From positions 1-64,000 of the forward strand of contig NZ_JAGIKV010000008.1 of NCBI RefSeq assembly GCF_017874615.1: a DNA stretch of 64,000 nucleotides, written 5' to 3'. The notes under the pieces are model-generated. The model was given only the letters and a program-made list of their open reading frames with translations, had not been told where the DNA came from and made no database searches. Shown here in pieces: positions 8,610-16,834 of this stretch (positions are counted from its first letter, which is position 1; every line of letters starts with the position of its first letter). The DNA comes from Paenibacillus xylanexedens. GTDB taxonomy: Bacteria > Bacillota > Bacilli > Paenibacillales > Paenibacillaceae. The position numbers were made by a program, and so were the translations under genes.

Positions 8610-9361
8610 AACTGTTCCTTCAGGACGTATCCAACGCCCCGTACGGTATGTATTAAGGGCGGTGTGAATCCGTTATCCACCTTTTTGCGCACATAACGGA
8701 TGTACACATCCACCACATTGGTATCTCCATAATAATCGTATCCCCACACGGCCTGCACAATCTGGTCACGACTGAGCACCTGACGTTGATTCTGAAGCAG
8801 ATACACGAGCAGGTCGAACTCACGTGGAGTAAGCTCAATAGCCACACCATCTCGGGATACCTCTCGCGTTCCTTCATTTAGTTTCAACCCGGCAGCCGTC
8901 AACCAGCCCGCCTCAGCTTCTTCCTTATGCCCTGAAGAGTCATTCCCCATATCAGCAGGTGTAGACGAAGAAGCGGAAGAAACAACAGACGCCACTACAC
9001 TAAGCCGCAATGCAGCCCGAACTCTGGCAAGTAGCTCTTCAATCTGGAACGGCTTGGTGATGTAGTCATTGGCTCCGAGATCCAGGCCGGATACTTTGTC
9101 TTCTACAGAATCTTTGGCAGTGAGCATAATGATCGGAACCGTAGCATCTTTGGCCCGAACTCGCCGCAACACTTCAATTCCACTCAGACCAGGCAACATC
9201 ACATCAAGCAGAATTAGATCCCACTGTCCTTCTGCATACTTCTCCAGTCCTTCTGTTCCACTACCAGCCTTGCCCACCTGATATCCCTCATACTGTAGTT
9301 CCAGTTCCAGCAGACGTGCTATTTTGGGCTCATCCTCTATGACCAGCACGGCTTCGTTCAT
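8606..9361 (-). CDS. OmpR-family response regulator (YkoG-like)
   Basis: This 251-residue regulator has a receiver domain at 1-120, with acidic pocket E9-D10, phospho-acceptor D53 in LLDVMLPG, T in MLTAKD and K in ITKPF. A Ser/Ala-rich linker of about 30 residues (ASVVSSASSSTPAD) is longer than usual. The C-terminal winged helix (about 150-250) ends RYVRKKVDN...IHTVRGVGYVL. GGGGGAG precedes the ATG. The likely targets are the phased TCTCAT arrays upstream of the two PepSY genes. The gene begins 55 bp after the preceding minus-strand gene, so they may share a transcript. Confidence 0.93.
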   Translation of the reverse strand: MNEAVLVIEDEPKIARLLELELQYEGYQVGKAGSGTEGLEKYAEGQWDLILLDVMLPGLSGIEVLRRVRAKDATVPIIMLTAKDSVEDKVSGLDLGANDYITKPFQIEELLARVRAALRLSVVASVVSSASSSTPADMGNDSSGHKEEAEAGWLTAAGLKLNEGTREVSRDGVAIELTPREFDLLVYLLQNQRQVLSRDQIVQAVWGYDYYGDTNVVDVYIRYVRKKVDNGFTPPLIHTVRGVGYVLKEQL

Positions 9362-9416
9362 GCAGCGCTCCCCCTCATCCCCATCATTTCATTCTCCCGT
9401 TATCTTACAATAACAT

Positions 9417-10061
9417 CTACAATTTGCCCAAGGCATCTTCAACCGGATGCTCCCCCGCAATTAGATCAAAGGCCATCCGGTACGTCTTCTCTTCCTGCAA
9501 AGAAGCCACGATTACGCGGGCTACATCTTCACGCGGGATGCTTCCTGGCTCCAGATCGGTTCCAACTGCAATCTTGCCTGTGCCCGGTTCATTCTTGAGA
9601 CCACCTGGACGTATAATCGTGTAATTGAGATCACTTGCGAACAACACACGATCCGCATAATGTTTCGCCACGTAATAAGGCTTAATGGACTCTGACCATT
9701 TCTCCCGTTGATCTGCGCCATACGCACTGACCAGAATATATCTGGAGATTCCCTGCTGCTCTGCGGCTTCCATCGTCTTGACCGCACCGTCGAGATCAAT
9801 AAGCAGTGTTTTGTCCTGACCGGTAGATCCGCCAGAACCCGCCGTAAACACAATGGCATTATGATCCTTCATTGCCTCAGCCAAGTCCTCAACACTACCC
9901 TCCAGATCACCGATCACCACATCGGCACCGAGTTCCTTCAGTGCGTCCGCCTGCTCCGGTTTGCGGATCATGGCCGTTACTTTATGTTTGCCTTCCTGTA
10001 CCAGCTGCTCCACCACAAACTTACCGATTTGTCCATTTGCTCCTATAACTAAAACGTTCAT
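9417..10061 (-). CDS. NAD(P)-binding Rossmann-fold protein, atypical SDR (YhfK-like)
   Basis: The 214-residue protein starts with the dinucleotide motif GANGQIG. It carries the FTAGSGGSTG...DKTLLIDLDGA block and YYVAKHYAD...YTIIRPGGL expected of the NmrA/YhfK-type NAD(P)H-binding family. It may be an epimerase or quinone-type reductase; the substrate is unknown. The length matches B. subtilis YhfK. GAGGAG precedes the ATG. It is encoded upstream of the response regulator and may be co-transcribed. Confidence 0.85.
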   Translation of the reverse strand: MNVLVIGANGQIGKFVVEQLVQEGKHKVTAMIRKPEQADALKELGADVVIGDLEGSVEDLAEAMKDHNAIVFTAGSGGSTGQDKTLLIDLDGAVKTMEAAEQQGISRYILVSAYGADQREKWSESIKPYYVAKHYADRVLFASDLNYTIIRPGGLKNEPGTGKIAVGTDLEPGSIPREDVARVIVASLQEEKTYRMAFDLIAGEHPVEDALGKL

Positions 10062-10377
10062 ACGTCATTTCTCCTCTCAGTTGAACGGACCGTTTGTTGC
10101 GGCTCCCCGTTCCTTTTATTTAAAGATGCTCATCCTATAATTTAAACGAAAGCCGGCGCTTCTAAGCGCCGGCTTCATGTCCATGCCCGTTCAGTACATC
10201 TATGAAATGTGAAGTCTTCCGTTGTCCCATTAATATGCCATATACCCTAGGTGGTTTATACGCCACCTCACATCGACCACTTCTGCCGCGCCCATTTACA
10301 TCTGGATATCTGCAATTCTCTATAAAAGTTACAACCAAAAAAGACGCCCAAAAGGGCGCCCTTGAATGGCATTAAGA
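10062..10377. other. Intergenic region with three hairpins
   Basis: This 316-bp region holds an 11-bp GC-rich stem (AAGCCGGCGCT, 10150-10175) without a strong T-run, a weaker AGGTGG...GCCACCT hairpin near 10249-10268, and the ndh terminator. The promoter of the yhfK-like gene should be in the first 80 bases. No small gene was seen. Confidence 0.5.
10336..10362 (-). terminator. Intrinsic terminator of ndh
   Basis: On the minus strand, a GGGCGCC/GGGCGTC stem with a TTTT loop is followed by six T. It lies 16 bases beyond the ndh stop. Confidence 0.85.
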
Positions 10378-11559
10378 TTAATAAGCCAGTGCGAACAAAC
10401 CGTGAATATGAGCCAGGTAACGGATGTTACTTGCTTCTTTCATCATGGTTGCAGGCAGACCTTTCAGACGAGTCTGGTTGCCACCGATCATGCCGACAGC
10501 ATCTTTACGACCCAGACTTCCCAGCGTACCGGAGAATACTGGTGTGAAGGATTCCATTGCGCCACCTTTGAACATTACGCCCAAGTTGTGACCGATGGTT
10601 TCACCCATTTGCCAAGCCAATTGTGCTGTTGGAGGGTACGGGCGAGCGCCTTCACTAGGGAAGACCACTGCGCTGTCACCAGCAACAAACACGTCTTTGT
10701 GAGAAGTAGATTGCAGAACTTCCGTAACTTTCGCACGGCCACGATCCACTTCAATTCCGCTGTTAGCAACAACCACGTTGCCTTGTACGCCACCTGTCCA
10801 TACGAGCGTGCTCGTAGGGATGGAGCTGCCGTCTTTCAGCAGAACTTCGTTTTCTTTCATCTCAGTAATCGCTACGCCAACGATGAAGTTAACGCCACGT
10901 TTCTCAAGACTTGATTTAGCACGCTCAACCAGCTCTGGCGGGAATCCTGCCAGGATGGAAGGACCTGCCTCAACCGTGTGCAGGGATACTTCTTTGAAAT
11001 CGATCCCTTTTTCTTGACATACTGCAGGAAGCAGGTCAGCGAATTCGCCAACAAGCTCAATACCAGTCAAGCCGCCGCCACCAATAACAAACGTAGCGTC
11101 TGCTTTGTTGCCGGACTGTTTGTAAGCATCAAGACGCGCTTCAACGTGTGCACGAATACGGTTTGCATCGCTAACCGATTTGAGCGTGAAGCTGTACTCT
11201 TGCAATCCCGGAATTCCGAAGAATGCCGTTTCGCTGCCCAAGGCAACGACAAGTGCATCGTAAGAGTATGTGGAGCCGCTGGTCATCAGAACTTTTTTCT
11301 CGTCCGGCTTGATTGTATCCACCGTATCGATTTTCAAGTTCACGTTTTTGCCACGCAGCAATTTTTCGAGTGGAAGAGCAACTGCTTGTTCAGCAATGCT
11401 TCCCGCTGCAAGACGGTGCAGTTCCGTGATAATTTGGTGTGTAGGGTAACGGTTCACGACAGTAATTGTCGCTTCTTCCGGAGACAAGTATTGACGCGCA
11501 GTCAATGCAGTCAACAGACCGCCGTATCCTCCACCCAAGATCAAAATTTGCTTCGACAT
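10378..11559 (-). CDS. ndh: Type II NADH dehydrogenase
   Basis: This single-subunit NADH:quinone oxidoreductase acts at the inner face of the membrane and passes electrons to menaquinone without pumping protons. The FAD site GGGYGG is near the N-terminus, the NADH site GGGGLTG is near residue 163, and the second FAD motif is VFVAGDSAVV. Length (393) is typical. I chose 11559 (MSKQILIL) because GGAGG lies 6 bases before it; the ATG two codons earlier overlaps that site. Upstream on the same strand is the DUF1641 gene, the same pair as yjlC-ndh in B. subtilis. There the redox repressor Rex controls the pair; see the candidate Rex site. Confidence 0.93.
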   Translation of the reverse strand: MSKQILILGGGYGGLLTALTARQYLSPEEATITVVNRYPTHQIITELHRLAAGSIAEQAVALPLEKLLRGKNVNLKIDTVDTIKPDEKKVLMTSGSTYSYDALVVALGSETAFFGIPGLQEYSFTLKSVSDANRIRAHVEARLDAYKQSGNKADATFVIGGGGLTGIELVGEFADLLPAVCQEKGIDFKEVSLHTVEAGPSILAGFPPELVERAKSSLEKRGVNFIVGVAITEMKENEVLLKDGSSIPTSTLVWTGGVQGNVVVANSGIEVDRGRAKVTEVLQSTSHKDVFVAGDSAVVFPSEGARPYPPTAQLAWQMGETIGHNLGVMFKGGAMESFTPVFSGTLGSLGRKDAVGMIGGNQTRLKGLPATMMKEASNIRYLAHIHGLFALAY

Positions 11560-11583
11560 ATCCATCCTCCGTTCTTCTAAGTC

Positions 11584-12030
11584 TTAACGTTTCGGTTGTT
11601 GACGCTCGTTCAAGATGCTCAAGAAAGATTGAGCAAAACGAAGCGATTGTTGTACGTTTGGATCTTTAAGCATTTTCAGCATAGCGAACAAGCCAACTGA
11701 AGTTTGCTCTGTTTGCGCACGGTCATTGGCTTCGATAGCAGCAGAAGCTACACCTTTAGCTTTGTCTACAACAGGCTTAGCGAACTCGCCCATTGCGCTC
11801 ATTGTGTCGCTGATCAGAACTTTGTCTGTTGCTACACTTTGTGCAAAGTCATAAGCTTTTGTCATAGCAGTAACCATTTCAGCCAATTTAGGCAGGTTCT
11901 CCACCAGAACGGTTAAAGACTCCTGTACCTCAGGCTTCATCAGTTGATCCAGAACGTCCAAGGACTGGCGCTCGGAAACGTTGGCACCTTCTGTAACTGG
12001 CACCTCTTGTTGAGTAGGCGATTGTGACAT
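11584..12030 (-). CDS. yjlC: DUF1641 protein (YjlC-like)
   Basis: The 148-residue soluble protein has the DUF1641 pattern: LVENLPKLAEMV, a central helix, and FAMLKMLKDPNVQQSLRFAQSFL near the end. Its biochemical role is unknown, but the family is found beside ndh and formate-dehydrogenase-like genes. Start 12030 (MSQSPTQQ) is preceded by AAAGGAGG; an upstream in-frame extension to 12135 lacks a site. It ends 24 bp before the ndh start, so the two form an operon. Confidence 0.88.
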   Translation of the reverse strand: MSQSPTQQEVPVTEGANVSERQSLDVLDQLMKPEVQESLTVLVENLPKLAEMVTAMTKAYDFAQSVATDKVLISDTMSAMGEFAKPVVDKAKGVASAAIEANDRAQTEQTSVGLFAMLKMLKDPNVQQSLRFAQSFLSILNERQQPKR

Positions 12031-12321
12031 AAGAGAAAGTCCTCCTTTACTTTGGGATAGAAGTCCGCGACTTTCATGATGCCTGTCAAGCAGAGCCGAA
12101 CCACAAAATACATCGAATACATCTAAATGTACCAAATTTCACACAATAGGATGAGCGTAGCTCAGGGCCACTCCCATATCATGCATTGTATCTTGGATCT
12201 ATTGCGGACAACATGTGTTGACGCACAAAACGACAAGCAGGCCGAAACCGAACTCTATACCCTTATATTACACCTCTTACACATGAACATGAAAAAGAAA
12301 TTTTTTACACTTGTGAAGATA

Positions 12322-12339
12322 TTGTGAACATTGTAACAA
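12322..12339. promoter_or_regulatory. Candidate Rex operator
   Basis: TTGTGAACATTGTAACAA matches TTGTGAA-N4-TTCACAA at 12 of 14 positions. A further TTGTGAA starts 11 bp to the left. Rex control of yjlC-ndh is known in B. subtilis. The distance to the yjlC start (about 290 bp) is longer than expected. Confidence 0.4.
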
Positions 12340-12409
12340 AATCGATTTTTTTGTCAACCCATGAAGGCAAGCTAACGCCGTCGATCCTCCTGTCCAAGAT
12401 CCGTATTCC

Positions 12410-12423
12410 TACCACATGTGGTA
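12410..12423. promoter_or_regulatory. 14-bp palindrome TACCACATGTGGTA
   Basis: This is a perfect palindrome, extended outward by TTC and GAA with one unpaired base on each side. It lies in the middle of the long divergent spacer. The regulator is unknown. Confidence 0.35.
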
Positions 12424-12654
12424 TGAAGACAAGATCACATATGACCAGATATGCGATATGTACACAAGGAAGGATTCGTTTATCCAAAATTTCAGGAATT
12501 GTTTTCCAATATCACAATTTTCATGCAACGAAATTGGTCACTGTCGTTATTATGCAGCGTTGGGCTCAGCCTTATTCCATCATTGAGACATCTTTTCTAT
12601 TTCAAGTATGAACCTCTTGCGTTACGAATGCAAAACTTGGAACAAAGCCATTGC

Positions 12655-12680
12655 GTTTAGAATGCGGACATCCCGGTTAA
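12655..12680 (+). promoter_or_regulatory. SigB-like promoter of csbD
   Basis: GTTTAG, 14 bp, then GGTTAA resembles the general-stress consensus GTTTAA-N13-15-GGGTAT. It lies 36 bp before the csbD start. csbD of B. subtilis is SigB-controlled. Whether this organism has SigB is not shown. Confidence 0.4.
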
Positions 12681-12715
12681 TAAGGACTACACCAGAAACG
12701 AAGGAGATGTTCGAT

Positions 12716-12892
12716 ATGAGTAATTCAACTGGCGACAAAATCAAAGCAGGCGTAAATAAAGCCAAAGGCGAAGTGAAGGATCAGATCGGTAATGCAACCA
12801 ACAACAGATCCCTTCAGGCTGAGGGTAAAAAAGACAAAGCCAAAGGTGCTGTACAGGATAAAATTGCCGACATTAAAAAAGATCATCACTAG
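12716..12892 (+). CDS. csbD: CsbD family stress protein
   Basis: The 58-residue, highly charged soluble protein carries the CsbD pattern: GDKIKAGVNKAKGEVKDQIG, then LQAEGKKDKAKGAVQDKI. The exact function is unknown; the family is abundant in stressed or stationary cells. Start 12716 is supported by AAGGAG 10 bases upstream; the longer open frame from 12608 has no site. The bidirectional terminator at 13001-13050 follows. Confidence 0.9.
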   Translation: MSNSTGDKIKAGVNKAKGEVKDQIGNATNNRSLQAEGKKDKAKGAVQDKIADIKKDHH

Positions 12893-13000
12893 ATCCTTTT
12901 AATGTGAGGTCCAACAGCACGAAGATTTCGTGCAATAGATCGTTTTAAAATAGCCTGACCGTCCGTGTTCGGATGAAATTCGAAAATGAGACGGAGGCGC

Positions 13001-13050
13001 AAAAAAGCCAAGGAAGGTGTTACTCAATACACCCTTCCCTGGCTTTTTTT
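13001..13050. terminator. Bidirectional terminator between csbD and the epimerase gene
   Basis: AAAAAAGCCA-GGAAGGTGT pairs with ACACCCTTCC-GGCTTTTTTT around an 8-base loop. Both strands end in T-runs, serving the two convergent genes. Confidence 0.9.
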
Positions 13051-13057
13051 GTGCATT

Positions 13058-14059
13058 TTATACTGCTGGAACTGCGTATCTTGCCATATCGATAATGAAA
13101 CTGCGCGTTTCCCTTGTTGTATGGTATTCACGGCTGAACTGTCTGACCCATTCGGGATGTTCCCGATACCAACGGAAGGTTTTTTCCAATCCCTTTTCCA
13201 ACGTGGTTTGTGGTAACCAACCCAATTCCGCTCGCAATCTGCCTGAATGTACGACCAGACTGGACCCTCTGGACTGGGTTGGTTCTTGCTCCCGAATCTC
13301 TACAGCAGCTACGGATCGATCCATTGGTTTCAATATCTCCCCGATCTCCTGCATGGTTGTTCCAAGCCCTGTTGATATGTTGTAGACCTGTCCGTCTTTG
13401 CCTTTCAGCATGATCTGTTCAATGGCCCGGAGGGCATCATCTACATACAAGAAATCACGCACTGCCGATCCCTGGATATCCAGAGGCAGTCCGTCCAGCA
13501 TCCGACCAAAATTTCGGGGAATAATACGGTCTGGCAACTGCCATGGACCATAGAGGTTGGTCAAACGAAAGAGTTTGACTGGAAGCTGGTAACATTGAGC
13601 ATAGGAGTGAGCCAGCATTTCACACGCGACTTTGGACGCGGAATAAGGAGAGACGGGTGCATACGGATCTGATTCGTGATAAACTCTGCCCCAATCGCCG
13701 CCATACACTTCAACGGATGAAGCCAGCAAGACTGGAATGTGATGTTCCGTAGCATATTGCAGGACAGACTGTGTGCTGAGTGTATTATTGCGGAAGACTT
13801 CCCCTGGCTGATGATACGAATAATCCACGTGTGGCATGGCCGCCAGATGGATAATGTAATCTGTTCCTGGAGGTAGATGAATCCGGTCTGATGCAAGGTC
13901 ACAACAGATGAACGCCATCTCATGCAGAGGAGAGATATGAACAAGCCTCTGACAATAATCATCCCGATCCAGAAGGGTAATTCGATGCCCCTTTTGCGCC
14001 AAATACTGTGAAAGATTAAATCCCACAAATCCAGAAGCCCCTGTAATCACAATGTTCAC
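13058..14059 (-). CDS. NAD-dependent epimerase/dehydratase (extended SDR)
   Basis: The 333-residue protein has the Rossmann motif GASGFVG, HLAA, the catalytic region SSVEVYG and YSASK, and the sugar-binding part RLTNLYGP and RDFLYVDD. It fits the nucleotide-sugar epimerase or 4,6-dehydratase class; the substrate is not identifiable. Start is GTG at 14059, with AAGGGGG eight bases upstream. It is divergent from the cupin gene, and a perfect 25-base palindromic region separates them. Confidence 0.85.
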   Translation of the reverse strand: MNIVITGASGFVGFNLSQYLAQKGHRITLLDRDDYCQRLVHISPLHEMAFICCDLASDRIHLPPGTDYIIHLAAMPHVDYSYHQPGEVFRNNTLSTQSVLQYATEHHIPVLLASSVEVYGGDWGRVYHESDPYAPVSPYSASKVACEMLAHSYAQCYQLPVKLFRLTNLYGPWQLPDRIIPRNFGRMLDGLPLDIQGSAVRDFLYVDDALRAIEQIMLKGKDGQVYNISTGLGTTMQEIGEILKPMDRSVAAVEIREQEPTQSRGSSLVVHSGRLRAELGWLPQTTLEKGLEKTFRWYREHPEWVRQFSREYHTTRETRSFIIDMARYAVPAV

Positions 14060-14127
14060 ACACGATTCCCCCTTGCGATTTATACAACGAGTGCATTGAA
14101 GAGAGTTTATGTACTGAGTATACCCTT

Positions 14128-14152
14128 AAAATGATACATTTTGTATCATTTT
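14128..14152. promoter_or_regulatory. Perfect 11-bp inverted repeat, candidate operator
   Basis: AAAATGATACA, TTT, TGTATCATTTT. It lies midway between the divergent epimerase (14059) and cupin (14212) genes, where one regulator could control both. The regulator is unknown. Confidence 0.5.
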
Positions 14153-14211
14153 ACAATTGTTTTTTGTTCGTCCTTGAGGTTATCGGGTAATTTATAGGGA
14201 GGTGATGTGAG

Positions 14212-14730
14212 ATGAATGAACGGAAAAAGGACATAGAGACGTTATTCTTTCAGGATGACGGTGTAATTCCCAATCATCCGACCCTGCCTGTGCTTTTGTA
14301 TAAGAACGTATGGGCTGAAGAGGCCCTTCACGCAAAATCGTTGCTGAACCGTAATGGATGGGGAAATAGCTGGTTGAATGGTGTGTTCAACTATCATCAT
14401 TATCATAGTAATGCTCATGAGGCTCTTGCTGTGGTGAGTGGATTCGTTAAACTGATTTTAGGTGGAGAAAATGGTCAGAAAGTTTACCTTCAAACAGGCG
14501 ACGTTGTCGTGCTTCCCGCTGGAACAGGGCATAAACGTCTGGAGTCCAGTACTGATTTTCGTATTGCCGGTGCTTATCCTGGCGGTATGAGTTACAACAC
14601 ACGCACAGGTGAGGAAGACGATCGTGCCAAGGCTCTTCAGGAAATCCGAAAGGTCCCAATCCCGGATACCGATCCGGTCTATGGGCAGCACGGACCGCTA
14701 CTAGAAATCTGGAATGGTAAGAAATCATAA
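14212..14730 (+). CDS. yjlB: Cupin-domain protein (YjlB-like)
   Basis: The 172-residue protein has one cupin barrel. Likely metal ligands are in NYHHYHSNAHE (about residues 60-70), and the second cupin motif is GDVVVLPAGTGHK. The N-terminal FQDDGVIPNHP and C-terminal DPVYGQHGPL blocks resemble B. subtilis YjlB, whose reaction is unknown. GGGAGGTG precedes the ATG. In B. subtilis yjlB is next to yjlC-ndh; here the two lie 2 kb apart, so the cluster is partly kept. Divergent from the epimerase. Confidence 0.8.
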   Translation: MNERKKDIETLFFQDDGVIPNHPTLPVLLYKNVWAEEALHAKSLLNRNGWGNSWLNGVFNYHHYHSNAHEALAVVSGFVKLILGGENGQKVYLQTGDVVVLPAGTGHKRLESSTDFRIAGAYPGGMSYNTRTGEEDDRAKALQEIRKVPIPDTDPVYGQHGPLLEIWNGKKS

Positions 14731-14756
14731 TAGATATGAAGATAATTCAATCCCTT

Positions 14757-15839
14757 TCAGCGCCCGGCAAGCCGAATACTGTAATACCTCATTGCAAGTG
14801 GCTTTCCATCCATTTCAAGTTGGCCTTGCAGCACCAGTTGTCGTAGACGGTACTCCACAAACGCATCACTTATATGCTGGCTACTTGTACCAATCACTTC
14901 ACCCACAATACGAGCTGCTCGGATATACTTGCCTGACTCCCAGTTCGGTGTCAGTTCCCTCACCTTCTGCATAATGTACTCGTCCAAAGCATCTTCAGTT
15001 AAGCTCCGAATCACGCCATTCTCCACCATACGTAATAGCCCAGGCTGTACCGAAAGTTCCAGCCAATCCTGCTCCAGTTGGCGGCGCTCTTGCTTGGACA
15101 ATGGCTCTTGCTCAGAGCAAACGTGCCACATCGCCAGAAGCTTTTCCGGAAGAATCTCGCCTGTGTGGAGCACATCGTATTGAACTTCAGGTTTATCAAA
15201 TAATTGCTTATATAAGCCACTCGTTTCGATAAGATATATGGGACTCCCGGTGTTCCGCAATAGATACATGGCATAGAGTAGTCCCGTCTTCTCCCGTGCA
15301 TTATTCGCATACCAGATAATGATCGACGTCTTGGAATCAAAGGACTGTATTGTGGCGTTGAGCTCAAATAATGATTCCAGTTCATGCATGCCATATGCCT
15401 CACGGTCATTGAGACACATTCGTTCGGTCAGCCAGAGATGCCTGCGTTGCAAGTCTGCACGCCGGGTGAGATCACCCAACGGACCCACAGCATAATCATC
15501 ATCATCCATAGAGAAAAAACTCCGTTTTTCCTGATCAGGTAATGTACTCATCCCCATTTTTAGACTACCTAGAGGTGAGTCTCCAAACGTGATATGAATT
15601 TCATTTGGCTTCTCGACCTCGGCCAAAGCCTGTTGCTCTAGCCTACCCAGATCCAGAGGTGTATCCAAATCCCGAAACAGAGATTGCATTGTTTGCGCGA
15701 AATCTACTCTTTCTCCTTGCTCTGCCTGCCGCTTGACCACGAGTTCTGATTTCATGTAGAGCACACGCAGTAATGAACGAAGTTCATCTTCATTCATGCG
15801 ATTTAACATTCGACTGAATGCAAAGATATCGTCAATCAT
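14757..15839 (-). CDS. DUF1835/DUF3658 domain protein
   Basis: The 360-residue soluble protein has a DUF1835-like middle part (IHITFGDSPLGSLK, later IIIWYANNAREKTGLLYAMYLL) and a DUF3658-like C-terminus with a helix-turn-helix-like segment (IVGEVIGTSSQHISDAFVEYRLRQLV). No catalytic role is known for the family. Start 15839 has GGAGG 8 bases upstream; the frame is open further to 15929 but overlaps the next gene without a site. It follows the TVP38-like gene by 67 bp on the same strand. Confidence 0.8.
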   Translation of the reverse strand: MIDDIFAFSRMLNRMNEDELRSLLRVLYMKSELVVKRQAEQGERVDFAQTMQSLFRDLDTPLDLGRLEQQALAEVEKPNEIHITFGDSPLGSLKMGMSTLPDQEKRSFFSMDDDDYAVGPLGDLTRRADLQRRHLWLTERMCLNDREAYGMHELESLFELNATIQSFDSKTSIIIWYANNAREKTGLLYAMYLLRNTGSPIYLIETSGLYKQLFDKPEVQYDVLHTGEILPEKLLAMWHVCSEQEPLSKQERRQLEQDWLELSVQPGLLRMVENGVIRSLTEDALDEYIMQKVRELTPNWESGKYIRAARIVGEVIGTSSQHISDAFVEYRLRQLVLQGQLEMDGKPLAMRYYSIRLAGR

Positions 15840-15906
15840 GCTGATCCTCCTTCCTGCCAACGTCAATATTGTCAGAATCAATTCTGCGCACTGATAGTTC
15901 TTACAT

Positions 15907-16572
15907 TTATGAGGAAATTGATTTTCCACCGGGTTGATTCAGATCATGCAGCTCTTCACCATCTGACGATGAACGGGTAAAATGTCGCTCCAGTTTGCGG
16001 CTTGCCCACAGGGATACCGCAATGAACAGCAATACGCCTACCCAGCGTACAGGGTGCTCCAGAAATTGTTCCACATTGGAACCGATATACGTAACTGAGA
16101 AGATCATGATCGCTTTACCACAGCCCACCGCAAGCAAGAAGGATAATAATCGCATTCGTGCGATACCTGCCGCCACATTAATAATGACGAACGGACCTAC
16201 CGGGAAGATACTCAGCAGAAAAACATAACTGAATGCATTCCTTCGAATCCATACCATACTGCGTTGCACACGGGGTTTGCGTGCCCATCGCTCTACAAAA
16301 GCGGATTTCCCGATCTCCCGTACGATCAGGAACGTAACGGTACAACCGAGGACCATACCGATCCATGAATATAAAAACCCTGCCCACAGACCGTATACCG
16401 CACCGTTCACGCCTACAATTAATAGCGTTGGAAGTGGCGGTACAAATGATTTCATAAACGTAAGCAAAATTCCCGGTAACGGGCCCAGGGAGCGAAACTT
16501 CTCCAGCCAGAAACGAATATTTTCTTCCGTAATATATGACATAATGTCCAATGCTGCCGGGGTCATCTGCAT
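15907..16572 (-). CDS. TVP38/TMEM64 family membrane protein (VTT domain)
   Basis: The 221-residue protein with several membrane segments carries the VTT pattern: PPLPTLLIVGVNGAVYG, FLYSWIGMVLGCTVTFLIVREIG and FPVGPFVIINVAAG. The family is DedA-related and may act in lipid scrambling or transport. No strong ribosome site is visible, so the start could also be the ATG at 16566. It probably heads an operon with the DUF1835 gene. Confidence 0.85.
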   Translation of the reverse strand: MQMTPAALDIMSYITEENIRFWLEKFRSLGPLPGILLTFMKSFVPPLPTLLIVGVNGAVYGLWAGFLYSWIGMVLGCTVTFLIVREIGKSAFVERWARKPRVQRSMVWIRRNAFSYVFLLSIFPVGPFVIINVAAGIARMRLLSFLLAVGCGKAIMIFSVTYIGSNVEQFLEHPVRWVGVLLFIAVSLWASRKLERHFTRSSSDGEELHDLNQPGGKSISS

Positions 16573-16760
16573 CCATCCAATCTATACAGTCTAAGTTCTT
16601 AGGTTTGATGTTCACTATACATTTCATCATTCATATGGATGATGAAGCTTCTTTAGCAACTCCCTCCCAGTATAACGTACATCTTCGATGAACACCGTTG
16701 TCAATTTGAAGAAATTATTGCACAGCGAACTCACCTCCCACCCAAATCAGAATTAAATCA

Positions 16761-16797
16761 AAAAAGCACACCTCGACCTCTGTGGTCTTGGTGTGCT
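16761..16797 (-). terminator. Intrinsic terminator of the HNH gene
   Basis: AGCACACC and GGTGTGCT pair around an inner GACC/GGTC stem. On the minus strand a run of T follows. It lies 38 bases past the stop at 16835. Confidence 0.85.
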
Positions 16798-16834
16798 CTT
16801 TATATCAAAACCCCAATTCCATCTTCGGGGGCAT

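Larger units (their letters stand above)
12031..12715. other. Long divergent intergenic region between yjlC and csbD
   Basis: This 685-bp region holds a Rex-like site (12322-12339), a 14-bp palindrome (12410-12423) and a SigB-like promoter (12655-12680). Open frames here lack ribosome sites. The yjlC leader would be nearly 300 bases if its promoter lies at the Rex-like site. Confidence 0.5.

Noticed and set aside
12324..12611. 95-residue + strand open frame in the yjlC-csbD spacer
   Set aside because: No ribosome site or recognisable pattern; it covers regulatory palindromes.
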